Source of the DNA: Natrarchaeobaculum aegyptiacum
GTDB taxonomy: Archaea; Halobacteriota; Halobacteria; Halobacteriales; Natrialbaceae
Length of the DNA stretch: 64,000 bases
Assembly (NCBI RefSeq): GCF_002156705.1
Contig: NZ_CP019893.1
Span: forward strand, 3,866,547 to 3,930,546
Direction of reading: 5' to 3'
Below, in pieces: positions 1 to 9,248 of the stretch. How positions within the stretch are numbered: the stretch's first letter is position 1; every line of letters starts with the position of its first letter. The notes under the pieces are model-generated. The model saw only the letters and a program-made list of their open reading frames with translations, was not told the DNA's origin and searched no databases. The position numbers and the translations under genes were made by a program.

Positions 1-241
1 GAAAAACGCGATCGACTCGATGATGGGCAACCGATAATCGGAACGGTTCGACGCGATCGACGAACGGTCGACCCCATCACCGGGTCGTCGGTCGACGGCA
101 GGCCTCGAGTGAGATCGAACGACCTTGAGCGACCGGTAACACACGATCTCGAGAGGGTCAGAAATCACCCGCTGGGACCGGATTCGACTCGAATATAGTC
201 CCCGTCAGACCTAAATACCCCCTTACCGAAACCCGAATCAG

Positions 242-466
242 ATGCCGAAAATAGAGATCACCATTCCGGAGCATCTCGAGATGCAGATCGCCCAGATGGT
301 CGAGCGTGGGGAGTTCGTCAACCGAGAGGAGGCGATCGAGGACCTGCTGTCGACCGGGATCAAAGCCTACAAAACCAGCGGCCCGATGGAAGACGAAGAC
401 CCTGCCGGTGCCGGCGGCTTCGAAGACGACGGCATGATGGGCCACGACGACGAATACGTCTTCTAA
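242..466 (+). CDS. Ribbon-helix-helix small regulator
   Basis: A 74-residue protein. The N-terminal half (about residues 2-43) reads as a beta strand followed by two helices (IEITIPEHLEMQIAQMV, then NREEAIEDLL), the pattern of CopG/MetJ-type ribbon-helix-helix DNA-binding dimers. The tail is acidic and Gly/Met rich, as in several haloarchaeal small RHH proteins. The ATG at 242 follows an AT-rich box (cctaaatac, near 208) at the spacing expected for a leaderless transcript. It is probably a transcription factor with an unknown target. The divergent neighbour at 505-693 is a tiny membrane protein with no evident functional link. Confidence 0.75.
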   Translation: MPKIEITIPEHLEMQIAQMVERGEFVNREEAIEDLLSTGIKAYKTSGPMEDEDPAGAGGFEDDGMMGHDDEYVF

Positions 467-504
467 TCCGTCTCAGTTCAGTTACGAGTCGACCACTCCC
501 GTGT

Positions 505-693
505 TCAGAGACCGACCGCAAGCAGCGGGACGCCGAACGTAACCGCAACGCCGACGACAAGCACGAAAAAGCCGATCACGACCGATCGAAAGCTGTACTC
601 GCTCATCGGCGCCGTCACACGCGGGGCGTCGAGGTCGTGCCCCACGTCGGCTGCCGTATCGTCGCCCGTCTCTTCTTCCGTCTCCGTTGTCAT
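505..693 (-). CDS. Small single-pass membrane protein (DUF7550-like)
   Basis: A 62-residue protein: an acidic Thr/Glu/Asp-rich cytoplasmic N terminus (about residues 1-28), then PMSEYSFRSV and one strongly hydrophobic helix (about 38-62) that runs to the C terminus. The architecture matches a short haloarchaeal family of unknown function; the DUF7550 name is from memory and was not checked. It stands alone between an RHH gene and a lipoprotein pair. No enzymatic motif is present. Confidence 0.65.
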   Translation of the reverse strand: MTTETEEETGDDTAADVGHDLDAPRVTAPMSEYSFRSVVIGFFVLVVGVAVTFGVPLLAVGL

Positions 694-811
694 ACTCGCT
701 CGTTCTCGGCTCGAGCCCTTAAACGCACCTCTCGCGTGCGAGCGGTAGCGACGTGTGCGACCCGGCCCGGAACCCGGAAACTTATGTTACGAGGGTGGAA
801 TTTCGCAGTGA

Positions 812-1561
812 ATGCCCTCCACAGACCGCTCGAGACGTGAGGTGCTCTCACTGACGGGGAGCAGCCTCGCCGTCGCCGCTGGAACGGCTCTCGCCGGCTG
901 TACCGGGACCGATGGGACTGCGCCGGACGACGAGCCTGACGACGAATCGGTTCACGACGCCGCAGAAAGGCCGCCCGGTCACACCGAACTCGAGGACGAC
1001 GAAGACGTCCTCTCGCTGAGGGCCGACGACGCCGATCCCGTCGTCTTCGAATCCGAAGCCGACGTTCCGGAAGACGACCGCGAGTATTTACGCGGGTCGT
1101 TCCACGTCATCGACGACGACGGTGCCGCGGCACTGTACGTCGACGGGAACGCCGAACAACGGGAGACTATCGAGCAGTTCGTCGACGAAACCGACTTCGA
1201 GACCCAGTCGATTTTCGTCGACCAGCGAACGATCGGCGACTGTTACGATCTGGTCTTCCTCGGTGCGGAGGCGAGTGAGGACTCGGTCAGGACCGCCTAC
1301 TGCCGGTCACTCAAATCACCGACGACGCCGTGTGAAACCGACCACGAGGTCGTCGAAGCCGTGGTCGTTCGGCTCGGCCGACCGTACGACGATCCGCCCT
1401 CGGGTCGCCAGTCCAGCATGTCCGGCTCGTGCCCGCCGTCAGCCGACGTTGACGACACCGTGGGTGCCGACACAGGTGCTGCATCCGGGGACGGTACGAA
1501 CGAGAGCGCTGCAGCCGACGAGACGGCCACGCCCACTCGATTCGAGGAGGTGAACCGATGA
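812..1561 (+). CDS. Tat-exported lipoprotein, unknown function
   Basis: A 249-residue protein with a twin-arginine signal (RSRREVLSLTG), a hydrophobic stretch and a lipobox (LAGC, Cys near residue 29), so it should be exported folded and anchored to lipid outside the cell. A long acidic linker follows. The body (about 60-200) has Cys residues in spaced positions (GDCYDLV, AYCRS, TPCET, GSCPP) that could form disulfides. No family is recognised. Its stop overlaps the start of the next lipoprotein gene (ATGA at 1558-1561), so the two are co-transcribed and probably act together. An upstream TATA-like cttatg (about 781) supports the chosen start. Confidence 0.75.
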   Translation: MPSTDRSRREVLSLTGSSLAVAAGTALAGCTGTDGTAPDDEPDDESVHDAAERPPGHTELEDDEDVLSLRADDADPVVFESEADVPEDDREYLRGSFHVIDDDGAAALYVDGNAEQRETIEQFVDETDFETQSIFVDQRTIGDCYDLVFLGAEASEDSVRTAYCRSLKSPTTPCETDHEVVEAVVVRLGRPYDDPPSGRQSSMSGSCPPSADVDDTVGADTGAASGDGTNESAAADETATPTRFEEVNR

Positions 1562-2931
1562 CCGACGGATGTAGACGGCGGGGGTTCCTCGCCGGGATCA
1601 CGGCCGTTTCGAGCGTCGCCGTCGCCGGCTGTAACGGGCTGCCGTGGGAAGACGAATCGACGTCGACGGCCTTCCCCGCCGAGGAGGCGGCGACGATCCT
1701 CACCGCCGACGCGCCGGCCCCCGACCCGCCCGCGCCGATCGATCCCTCGCCGGAAGCACTCGAGTCGGCCCTCGAGCGAACCGTCGACCTGCTCGCGGCG
1801 GTTCCCGACCCGCTCGAGGCCGAGCACGTCCCGAACGGCGAGATTCGCGAAGAGATCGACCGGGCGCGAGAAGACGCCACCGACGCGCTCACAGACTACA
1901 CCGACGACGGAACGGTTGCGGCGATCGATCCGACCGACCTGTCCGCCGACGACCGGTACCACGCGTTCCGGGCAACGGTCGACGCCCGGGAGTCGGCTCG
2001 GGAGGCTGCGGTCGCGTACGCGGCGATCGACGACGAGTCGATCGCAGACGAGCTTCGAACGGAGCACGGCGACGTCGCCGATTTCGAAGGGGGGCTCACA
2101 GCCCTCGAGTATCTGGGCGAAGACACCGACGTGGGACGGTTGCGTGGCGCACTGGTCGCAACCACCGCCGAATCGGACCTCGAGCGTGCAGCCCGGCGCG
2201 TCGAGCACGTCTCGATCGCCGACGCGACCACGGTACTCGACCTCGGCGAGGCCGCCGGAGGTCTCGAACACGCCGCCGCGACCGACGACGTGCACACGCA
2301 CCTCGACGAGCGGTACGAGGACTCACTCGAATCGCCGACCGATCTATCGGACGTCTTCGAACGCGTCGTCACCGACGCCCTCGACTACGCCGACGAACTC
2401 GACCTTCCGGACAGCTACGACGACAGCTGGGTCGACGACCTCGTCGACGCCGACCTCGAGGACGATCACCTGCTCGAGCGACTCGTCTACGACTCGTTCT
2501 GGCCGCTCTATCAGGCCCGGGACGACCTCGCGGAGGCCGCCGACGAGGATCGACCGGGAGACGGCCTGGATGCCGCGCTCAGACTCGAGACCCACCGGCG
2601 AGCGTTCGAACGGGTTCGCGAGCGGATCGACGACGGAGAACTCGGTCACCCACTTTCGGCCGAGGACATTCGGGCCGAACGCGAGTCGGCGATCGAGGCT
2701 GCCGAGGATGCTCTCGAGTCGATTACAGGCCCATCACCGGGTTCCGAACTGCTCGCGAGCACGCTCGAGGAACTGGAATGGCTCGACGACCGAATCGATC
2801 GTCGAATCGAGCGCAGCCCCGATACGAACCACTCCCTTGGATCGGAGTACCGCGACTACGTCAGCCTCGACGCGCGGCTCTCGGTGCTCTCCGACGCCGT
2901 GAGGTCCTATCGCGGATCATTGCTCGCGTAA
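1558..2931 (+). CDS. Tat-exported lipoprotein, helical acidic protein
   Basis: A 457-residue protein. It opens with a Tat signal (CRRRGFLAGIT) and lipobox (VAGC) and continues as a mostly helical, very acidic polypeptide with heptad-like stretches and no enzyme motif (for example ALESALERTVDLL, and EELEWLDDRIDRRIE near the C terminus). It overlaps the preceding lipoprotein gene by four bases, giving a two-gene operon of extracellular lipoproteins. Function is unknown. A large open frame in another register across the same DNA is a GC-driven shadow. Confidence 0.75.
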   Translation: MTDGCRRRGFLAGITAVSSVAVAGCNGLPWEDESTSTAFPAEEAATILTADAPAPDPPAPIDPSPEALESALERTVDLLAAVPDPLEAEHVPNGEIREEIDRAREDATDALTDYTDDGTVAAIDPTDLSADDRYHAFRATVDARESAREAAVAYAAIDDESIADELRTEHGDVADFEGGLTALEYLGEDTDVGRLRGALVATTAESDLERAARRVEHVSIADATTVLDLGEAAGGLEHAAATDDVHTHLDERYEDSLESPTDLSDVFERVVTDALDYADELDLPDSYDDSWVDDLVDADLEDDHLLERLVYDSFWPLYQARDDLAEAADEDRPGDGLDAALRLETHRRAFERVRERIDDGELGHPLSAEDIRAERESAIEAAEDALESITGPSPGSELLASTLEELEWLDDRIDRRIERSPDTNHSLGSEYRDYVSLDARLSVLSDAVRSYRGSLLA

Positions 2932-2989
2932 GCGAAGCTGCCCGATCCAGACGGCTTTACTACCCGGGGTGCGAACGGTCGTGCAAGAA

Positions 2990-3805
2990 ATGGCACTGAC
3001 GAAGCGAATCATCCCCTGTATCGACGTCGACGTCGACGACGACGGGAACCCGGCGGTCTACACCGGCGTCCACTTCGAGGACCTCGAATACACCGGCGAC
3101 CCGGTCGAGATGGCCCGCGCGTACAACGAAGCCGGGGCAGACGAGTTCGTCTTCCTCGACATCACCGCCTCGGCCCACGGGCGCGAAACCATGCTCGACG
3201 TCGTCGAACGCGTCGCCGACGAGGTCTTCATCCCCCTGACCGTCGGCGGCGGCATCCGCACGACAGACGACATCAAGGAGACCCTCCGCGCGGGCGCGGA
3301 CAAGGTCTCGATCACCACCGGCGCGCTCGAGCGGCCGGAACTGGTCAACGAGGGCGCAGCGGCCTTCGGTAGCCAGTGCATCGTCATCAGCGTCGACGCC
3401 CGACGCCGGTTCGACGAGGACGGTGAACACTACGTCGAGGTCGACGGCGAGTCCTGCTGGTTCGAGTGCACGAAGAAAGGCGGCCGGGAGGGAACCGGGA
3501 TCGACGTCCTCGAGTGGGCTGCAGAAGCCGAGTCCCGCGGTGCAGGCGAGCTGTTCGTCAACTCGATCGACAAAGACGGTACCAAAGACGGCTACGACGT
3601 CCCGCTGACGAAGGCCGTCTGTGAGACCGTCGACACGCCCGTCATCGCTTCCTCGGGTGCCGGCAGCCCCGAGCACATGTACGAGGTGTTCACCGAGGCC
3701 GGTGCCGACGCCGGACTCGCCGCTTCCATCTTCCACTTCGACGAGTATTCGATCGAGGAGGTAAAGGAGTACCTCGACGAGCGCGACGTCCCGGTTCGGA
3801 TTTGA
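2990..3805 (+). CDS. hisF: Imidazole glycerol phosphate synthase subunit HisF
   Basis: A 271-residue cyclase subunit of histidine biosynthesis. With HisH-derived ammonia it converts PRFAR to imidazole glycerol phosphate and AICAR. Recognisable HisF segments are [24 protein letters not shown] (phosphate loop), [12 protein letters not shown], a [15 protein letters not shown] block with the catalytic Asp, and [12 protein letters not shown]. The length is normal for the family. The ATG at 2990 is preferred over an in-frame GTG at 2969 because family members begin with this segment. The last 40 bases are the first copy of a 133-bp tandem repeat, so the present C terminus (PVRI) may not be ancestral; the third repeat copy encodes PVRL. 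Confidence 0.95.
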   Translation: MALTKRIIPCIDVDVDDDGNPAVYTGVHFEDLEYTGDPVEMARAYNEAGADEFVFLDITASAHGRETMLDVVERVADEVFIPLTVGGGIRTTDDIKETLRAGADKVSITTGALERPELVNEGAAAFGSQCIVISVDARRRFDEDGEHYVEVDGESCWFECTKKGGREGTGIDVLEWAAEAESRGAGELFVNSIDKDGTKDGYDVPLTKAVCETVDTPVIASSGAGSPEHMYEVFTEAGADAGLAASIFHFDEYSIEEVKEYLDERDVPVRI

Positions 3806-4065
3806 ACCGCGAACGAACGGAGTGAGCGAGCGGCATTTTGGTCCAGATTTTTGCGCGAGTGGTGAACATCGTGAACCCGAGTGCAAAAAGGTGGAAACGG
3901 AGTACCTCGACGAGCGCGACGTCCCGGTTCGGATTTGAACCGCGAACGAACGGAGTGAGCGAGCGGCATTTTGGTCCAGATTTTTGCGCGAGTGGTGAAC
4001 ATCGTGAACCCGAGTGCAAAAAGGTGGAAACGGAGTACCTCGACGAGCGCGACGTCCCGGTTCGG
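3766..4065. repeat. 133-bp tandem duplication of the hisF 3' end
   Basis: The segment that starts with the last codons of hisF (acctcgacgagcgcgacgtc) occurs at 3771, 3904 and 4037, exactly 133 bases apart. The first two units are near identical and include the stop codon and about 95 bases of downstream sequence with the gaacggagtgagcgag motif. The third copy stops after about 30 bases, and its end (cggttcggctctga) reads Arg-Leu-stop instead of Arg-Ile-stop. The two added units therefore sit between an interior hisF point and what may be the original gene end. Confidence 0.9.
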
Positions 4066-4137
4066 CTCTGACGACGTCGGCGTTTTCGGGGCAGGGTTTC
4101 AGTACGCTTATAGCCACGCAGTCGTGCCCTACTACCA

Positions 4138-4953
4138 GTGAAGTGGCGGTGTACGTGGTGTGGCAAACCACACGAGTCGAACGATCCGCCCTGTGACGAG
4201 TGCGGCCACAACGTCTTCGAAGAGGCGGTCGTCCGTGCCGATCCCGACGAAGACGACGGTACCGTCGACACTGGCATCACCTACGTCTGGCGGTGCCAGA
4301 ACTGCGGGCGTGACCACGTGCGAAACAATCCGCCCTGTTCTCGCTGTGGCAACCACGACCTCGAGAAACGGGAACAGACATACGACGAGGTCGACAGCGA
4401 ACTCGAGACCCCGAGCTGGCTCGAGGTCGCCCGGCCCTACTTGCCCGTTTTCGCCGTCGTGGCCATCGTCCTCGCGCTGTTCGTGACGGGCATTATCCCG
4501 CCGTCTATCCTGCCGGGGATCGGCCAGCCGTCGCCACCCGACGCTCCGGGCGATGCGAACGCAGCGGCCGGTCTCGAGTTCGAAACCACGGAAGCAGAGA
4601 TTTACGCCCAGCTCGAGGCCGACCGCGAGGTCGAACGGACGGCAGACGACGGGCTCGCCGGCTTCGCCGAGTTCTACAACCGGAACGTCGTCCGCGAACA
4701 GACCGGCACCGACGCCGAGGGAGTCGACCCGCGTGAATTCGGCCTGGACCCCAACGAGCCGTTCGCACTCGAGGTCGTCGGACTCGAGACCGACCTCGGT
4801 GGCTACGAGGGCGAAACCGAACTCGCCGGCGTGGTCGCCGACGCGCTGGTGGATGCTGGCGGTGACGATGTGCTCGGCGAGGAGTACGACGCCGAGGGCG
4901 TGGACCTGCACTATCACGACGGGACGCTGTTCGTCGTCTACGTCGCGCAGTGA
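4138..4953 (+). CDS. Double zinc-ribbon membrane protein
   Basis: A 271-residue protein starting at GTG 4138, directly downstream of a cgcttata box. Residues 1-80 carry two treble-clef or zinc-ribbon modules (CTWCGKPH...CDECGHN and CQNCGRDH...CSRCGNH). One transmembrane helix follows (about residues 100-125, PVFAVVAIVLALFVTGII), then an acidic soluble domain of about 140 residues. The zinc ribbons should face the cytoplasm and the acidic domain the outside. The family is haloarchaeal and unnamed as far as I can tell. It starts just after the hisF repeat block and stands alone. Confidence 0.75.
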   Translation: MKWRCTWCGKPHESNDPPCDECGHNVFEEAVVRADPDEDDGTVDTGITYVWRCQNCGRDHVRNNPPCSRCGNHDLEKREQTYDEVDSELETPSWLEVARPYLPVFAVVAIVLALFVTGIIPPSILPGIGQPSPPDAPGDANAAAGLEFETTEAEIYAQLEADREVERTADDGLAGFAEFYNRNVVREQTGTDAEGVDPREFGLDPNEPFALEVVGLETDLGGYEGETELAGVVADALVDAGGDDVLGEEYDAEGVDLHYHDGTLFVVYVAQ

Positions 4954-5072
4954 GTTCGGCGGCCGGCGTACGGGTCCGATCGGCCACTGCTGGCAGGAGC
5001 TCCCACCTGACAGAGTGAAATCGCTCCTTCACCTAGCTGAAAGCATATGCCCCCACGGAAGAACGAACGAAT

Positions 5073-5975
5073 ATGGACACCCCCACTCGCCGCACGCTCC
5101 TGACCGGTTCTGCAGGAACGCTTGCCCTCCTCGCTGCAGGCTGTCTCGACGACGGCGCAACCAGCGGGAACGACGCCGGACCCAACGGCGAAGACGACTC
5201 GAGCAACGAAGACGGCGCTGGCGACGGTGAAGAGCCACGCGACGACCGGCTCACCGAAGAGCCGCGCGTCGACGAGCCACCCCACGAGATCGATTCACCG
5301 GAGCCACCCGAGGACGACCCCGACGAGTGGAACGACCACTACCTCGGCGAGCACATCGAAACCGAGCCGACCCTCGAGTTCGAGGCCATCCACGGCGTCT
5401 CCCTCGAGGAGCCGACCCTGGCCGGTGGCTTCGAGGTCGAACCGTCGTCCGAGGACGCCGCGGGCAACGATTCCGCTAGCGACGGTGACGAACAGGGTGC
5501 CGACGATTCGGTGACCGACCCCGCCGAGGAACCGCCGACCAACGCTCCCTCGGAATCCGAGCCCGAACCTGCGCCGGTCGACGGCGAGTTCGCCGTCCAC
5601 CTCCTCGAGGACGACGACGACCTGACGGACGTCTCGTTCGACCGAGCCGACGAGGACGGTCGAACCGTACTCGAGGCCGTCGACTTCGACGAGCAGGTCG
5701 TCGTGGTCGTCGAATCTGGCTGGGGCTCGAGTTCGGTTCGTCACCAGTGGGTTCGCGTCGAGGAACCCGACGACGACGGCGCGATCGACCTCCACGGTTA
5801 CTACACCGACCCGCAGGTCCAGACCCACGATTACACGACGCGTCACTCGGCAGTCGTCGTCGACCGCCCCGACGAGGACGTCGCGTTCGCCCGCATCCGC
5901 CTCACCGTGAGCGAAGACCACCGCGTGAACGTCAACTCCACGGAAGGCCTCGTCTCGCTCGAGCGAGAGGAGTAA
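5073..5975 (+). CDS. Tat-exported lipoprotein with acidic linker
   Basis: A 300-residue protein. The Tat signal TRRTLLTGSAG is followed by a lipobox (LAAGC, Cys near residue 24), a low-complexity Asp/Glu/Pro region to about residue 175, and a compact C-terminal domain of about 120 residues (FAVHLLEDDDD onward; VDFDEQVVVVVESGWGSSSVRHQWVRV; ending VNSTEGLVSLEREE). The last domain has beta-sandwich-like alternation. Function is unknown; it is probably surface anchored. It is monocistronic, with only 30 bases before the cupin gene. Confidence 0.75.
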   Translation: MDTPTRRTLLTGSAGTLALLAAGCLDDGATSGNDAGPNGEDDSSNEDGAGDGEEPRDDRLTEEPRVDEPPHEIDSPEPPEDDPDEWNDHYLGEHIETEPTLEFEAIHGVSLEEPTLAGGFEVEPSSEDAAGNDSASDGDEQGADDSVTDPAEEPPTNAPSESEPEPAPVDGEFAVHLLEDDDDLTDVSFDRADEDGRTVLEAVDFDEQVVVVVESGWGSSSVRHQWVRVEEPDDDGAIDLHGYYTDPQVQTHDYTTRHSAVVVDRPDEDVAFARIRLTVSEDHRVNVNSTEGLVSLEREE

Positions 5976-6005
5976 GGCATTCGTTTCCCGGCGTCCCGCC
6001 TGAAG

Positions 6006-6536
6006 ATGGCGACGGAAAACTACCACGCTCGCCATCCTGCCTTCGGTATGGGCCAGGTCAACGAAACCGACCTCGAGTGGGCCGAATACGACGAGGACGA
6101 CGCGACGTTCAGGCGGAAACGACTCGGCGAGGCAGCCGATTCGGAACGACTCGGCTGTAGCCTCTACGAACTCCCGCCGGAATCGCGCGCGTGGCCGTAC
6201 CACTACCACACCGCGAACGAAGAGGCGTTGTACGTCCTCGCGGGCAGCGGAACGCTCAGACTCGACGGCGAGACGCACGCACTCGAGGCCGGGGATTTCG
6301 TCGCGTGTCCAGCCGACGAATCCGGCGGTCACCGGGTGTGCAACGATTCCAACGACCCCCTGCGATACCTTGCGATATCGACGATGGTGGAGCCGGACGT
6401 AACTGTCTACCCGGAGCGAGAGAAACTCGGCGTCTTCGTCGGTTCACCGCCAGGCGGCCGGGGCGAACGATCCCTGCACGGGTACTATCCGCTCGACGCC
6501 GACGTCGACTACTGGGAGAGCGATGACGAACGATGA
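6006..6536 (+). CDS. Cupin-domain protein
   Basis: A 176-residue single-domain cupin. Motif 1 is present as a YHYHTANEEALYVLAG segment followed by GTLRLDGE, and motif 2 as LEAGDFVACPADESGGHRV, giving the usual His/His/Glu/His metal site. Such small cupins serve as sugar-phosphate isomerases, dioxygenases or binding proteins; nothing here selects one. The C-terminal tail (YYPLDADVDYWESDD) resembles other haloarchaeal members. The start at 6006 gives the full motif spacing. Confidence 0.85.
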   Translation: MATENYHARHPAFGMGQVNETDLEWAEYDEDDATFRRKRLGEAADSERLGCSLYELPPESRAWPYHYHTANEEALYVLAGSGTLRLDGETHALEAGDFVACPADESGGHRVCNDSNDPLRYLAISTMVEPDVTVYPEREKLGVFVGSPPGGRGERSLHGYYPLDADVDYWESDDER

Positions 6537-6601
6537 ACCGTGAGAGCACCGGCAGAATCGAGAGCGATCGAGAATGATCGAGTGCGGTAAGAACGAGCCG
6601 G

Positions 6602-6886
6602 TCAGGCTGCCGCTTCGAACGCCTCACGGAAGGTAACTGCCTTCTCGCGGACGTCCGCTGCAGCCTCCTCGAGCGCGTCGAGTGGGTCGACGCCGCCTTC
6701 GGTCTTGATCGTCAGGATCGGCTCGGTCTGGCCACCGGACTGCTCGGGGTTGACGTCGTACGTCGCCGCACGAACGTCGTCGTGCTCGAGTAGGGTGCCC
6801 TTGAGTACGTTCATGAACGTGTGGTCCTCGCCCGCGATCTCGATCGAGAGTTCTTCCTCGCTGCTCTCGGTGACCCGCAGTTCCAT
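6602..6886 (-). CDS. rpoL: DNA-directed RNA polymerase subunit L (Rpo11)
   Basis: A 94-residue protein with the Rpo11/RpoL signature: [19 protein letters not shown] (the Rpb11/Rpo11 dimerisation helix), then [10 protein letters not shown] and a C-terminal helix. It pairs with Rpo3 in the polymerase assembly platform, equivalent to half of the bacterial alpha dimer. Length is typical. It is divergent from the rhomboid gene at 7024, with a short shared promoter region. Confidence 0.93.
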   Translation of the reverse strand: MELRVTESSEEELSIEIAGEDHTFMNVLKGTLLEHDDVRAATYDVNPEQSGGQTEPILTIKTEGGVDPLDALEEAAADVREKAVTFREAFEAAA

Positions 6887-7023
6887 ACTGACGTACTGCG
6901 TTCGTCATCCGCTTGTACCTTTCGAAGCCCGTCGTGGCCGGCCGAACGCAGCCTGCGAGCCGAGACGGGACGCCGATTCGTTCGAAAGTAACCACTATAC
7001 CCCCTCCGTCGAACCACTGGAAC

Positions 7024-8907
7024 ATGCTCTCGTTCGTCGGCCCCGTTCTCGCCGCGGTCGTGGTACTCTCGGTAGTGGGGTCGATCGCCGTCGTCCGCTG
7101 GCTGCAGGAGCCGCCTCGAGGCTGGTACGAGGTTGCCTCCGCTCGGCTGGTCTACGGCGTCCCGTGGGGGACGCTGATCGTGCTGTCGATCGTCCTCGCT
7201 GTCTACCTGTTCGTCCAGGACGGGGTCACCGATCCGTCGAACCCGGTGTCGCTCCCGTTCCGTTCCTGGTCGTACTTCTCGCCGCTCGGGATGGCGCTGG
7301 GATCGTTCGCACACGCCAGCTTCGGCCACCTGCTCGGGAACGTCGCCGGTGCGCTCGTCGTCGCACCGATCGCCGAGTACGCGTGGGGACACTACCCGCA
7401 GACGCGCAGTGGCGACGACTCGAGCACCCGATCGGGGCTCGGAGGGGCTCTCGAGACGGCCTGGGTCACCCCCTGGGTTCGCGCAGCGGTGATCTTTCCG
7501 CTCGCTGTCGTCGTGATCGGGCTGGTGACCAGCCTGTTCTCGCTCGGCCCGGTCATCGGCTTCTCCGGACTCGTCTACGCCTTCGCCGGATTCGCGATCG
7601 TCCGTTACCCGATTACCACGCTCCTCGCGACGACGCTCCTGCAAAGTGCCGTCCTCACCACCTACCGGGCCCTCCAGACGCCAGTGCTCGTCTACGTCGC
7701 CGAAGCCAGCCCGCCGTCGCCACCGTCGTGGGCGACGATCGCGATCCAGGGTCACGCTCTGGGCTTCTTCCTCGGACTGGTCTGTGGGTTGCTCGTACTC
7801 GAGCGGCGGTCCGTTAGACCCGATCCACTGCACGTCTGGCTCGCGATCTTGCTCTTTGCGATCTCGAAAGGGCTGTGGCAGATCTACTGGTTCGGCGAGG
7901 GTAACACCTTCCTGCGATTCCAGGGTCCCGGACTCGCGATCGTCGCAATCCTCGCACTCGTCATCACGCTCGCCATCGTCGCCTCGAGTCGGCCCCTGTT
8001 GCCGCCGGGGCTCGACGGCCGACTGCGACGGACGCTCGAACGACTCCCGGGGAACGAAGCGGGCCGGACGACGGACCCACCGTCGCCGCTCGAGCGCCCG
8101 CTGGAACTGGCACAAAGCGCGGACCTCGGGTCGGCTCGCTCGGCAGTCCGTCTCGATCGGGTGACCAGCCTCGCTGCCGGCGGTCGAACGGACGACCGAC
8201 CGCCGCTCTCGCCGAGTACGCGCCGTGGAGCGGCGTTCTTCGTCGTCCTGTTCGTCGTGGCGATTCTCGCCGGGATGGCCGTGCCGACGAACCTGTTCGT
8301 CCTCGCAGAGCCGACCCACGATCCGGAAACCGCGATCGAAATCGAGGGCTACGCCGTCGAGTACGCCGAATCGACGGACAACCAGCTCGTCTCCGGAATC
8401 GGTATCGAGGCGATCGAGAGCGACGAGGGGCTCGAGGCCAGCGGCGTGATCGTCTCGAGTGCGGATCGAAACCTCTGGCTCGAGGAGGTCTCGAGCGATC
8501 AGCTCGCTTTTAGCGGGAACGAATCGATTACCGTGGGTGGCCCCGGCTGGCGCGAAACGGTCTACGCCGAACGGACCGGCTGGGACGTCGTCGGCAACGA
8601 GACGGTGTACAACGTCCACCTGTCCGGCCCCGACGACGAGCGCCTCGCGTTCGAGTCCGGCGGTGCCGTCGCGGATCCGCAGGTCGCAGGCCAGCGGCTG
8701 GCCGTCGTCCCGCAGGACGGCGACTTCTACGTCGGCGCTGGCGACTCGGTCGAAGAGGGGCTCGAGGGTGCACCCGTCCCGGCCGCAAACGAGTCGGTCG
8801 ACGTCGGCAACGTCACCGTCGAGCGCGATGCCGACGGCGAAACGCTGTACGCAGTCGCCGACGGGACGAGGGTCGCCATCGCGAACGAGGAGACGTACCG
8901 GGGCTGA
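7024..8907 (+). CDS. Rhomboid-family intramembrane serine protease with C-terminal extension
   Basis: A 627-residue protein whose first 260 residues are a rhomboid core: conserved HxxxxHxxxN (H97, H102, N106), the catalytic GFSG box with Ser181, and the catalytic His244 in QGHALGFFLG. At least six transmembrane segments are evident, with two or more further ones (about 270-330 and near 400). The C-terminal 200 residues (about 430-627) form a soluble, probably extracellular, beta-rich domain of unknown role. ATG 7024 is chosen because it follows a ccactataccc box, and the upstream in-frame extension has no rhomboid character. Confidence 0.85.
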   Translation: MLSFVGPVLAAVVVLSVVGSIAVVRWLQEPPRGWYEVASARLVYGVPWGTLIVLSIVLAVYLFVQDGVTDPSNPVSLPFRSWSYFSPLGMALGSFAHASFGHLLGNVAGALVVAPIAEYAWGHYPQTRSGDDSSTRSGLGGALETAWVTPWVRAAVIFPLAVVVIGLVTSLFSLGPVIGFSGLVYAFAGFAIVRYPITTLLATTLLQSAVLTTYRALQTPVLVYVAEASPPSPPSWATIAIQGHALGFFLGLVCGLLVLERRSVRPDPLHVWLAILLFAISKGLWQIYWFGEGNTFLRFQGPGLAIVAILALVITLAIVASSRPLLPPGLDGRLRRTLERLPGNEAGRTTDPPSPLERPLELAQSADLGSARSAVRLDRVTSLAAGGRTDDRPPLSPSTRRGAAFFVVLFVVAILAGMAVPTNLFVLAEPTHDPETAIEIEGYAVEYAESTDNQLVSGIGIEAIESDEGLEASGVIVSSADRNLWLEEVSSDQLAFSGNESITVGGPGWRETVYAERTGWDVVGNETVYNVHLSGPDDERLAFESGGAVADPQVAGQRLAVVPQDGDFYVGAGDSVEEGLEGAPVPAANESVDVGNVTVERDADGETLYAVADGTRVAIANEETYRG

Positions 8908-9248
8908 CGACACCGCTGGACCCCGTGGACGATCACGGGACAGCTGTACGCTCTCCGGACAGGGAGTCCAGCCGACCCAGAGACCAGCGTCCGTGGTATC
9001 CGGGGTGCAAACCGGCCCGTCGTAGCGATTTCGATCGACCCGTTCGCCGACGACGTCCCTCGAGTGGTCGCCCAGAATCGCGGTACGCAATCCGTATCGT
9101 CACTCACGACCGTCGAACACTCTCCTGTACGGGGACGTTTCTTCGCTGCCGCGTGAGGCAATCGCGTTAACCGTGACGTGGCACCCGGAAGCCTGTGGGA
9201 AACAATGTCCGGTCTCGTGGCGGGTTCGACCGAGTTGACTGGCCGACA
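8908..9248. other. Intergenic region without a gene
   Basis: These 341 bases separate the rhomboid gene from the ABC exporter. I see no convincing open frame, RNA gene or repeat. The last 60 bases should hold the promoter of the exporter operon; the best AT-rich element is gcgttaacc near 9167. Confidence 0.5.

Noticed and set aside
1644..2999. 451-codon plus-strand frame overlapping the second lipoprotein
   Set aside because: Its Arg-rich composition is a shadow of the acidic lipoprotein gene in another register.
3766..4065. 133-bp repeats as CRISPR or as a tRNA-like element
   Set aside because: They are long direct duplications of a coding end. The ggttcggatttgaacc word looks like a T-arm on the minus strand but no acceptor or anticodon stem is present.
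6811..9090. 759-codon minus-strand frame opposite the rhomboid gene
   Set aside because: It is antisense to a protein with clear rhomboid catalytic motifs, and its composition is Arg-rich with no family signal.
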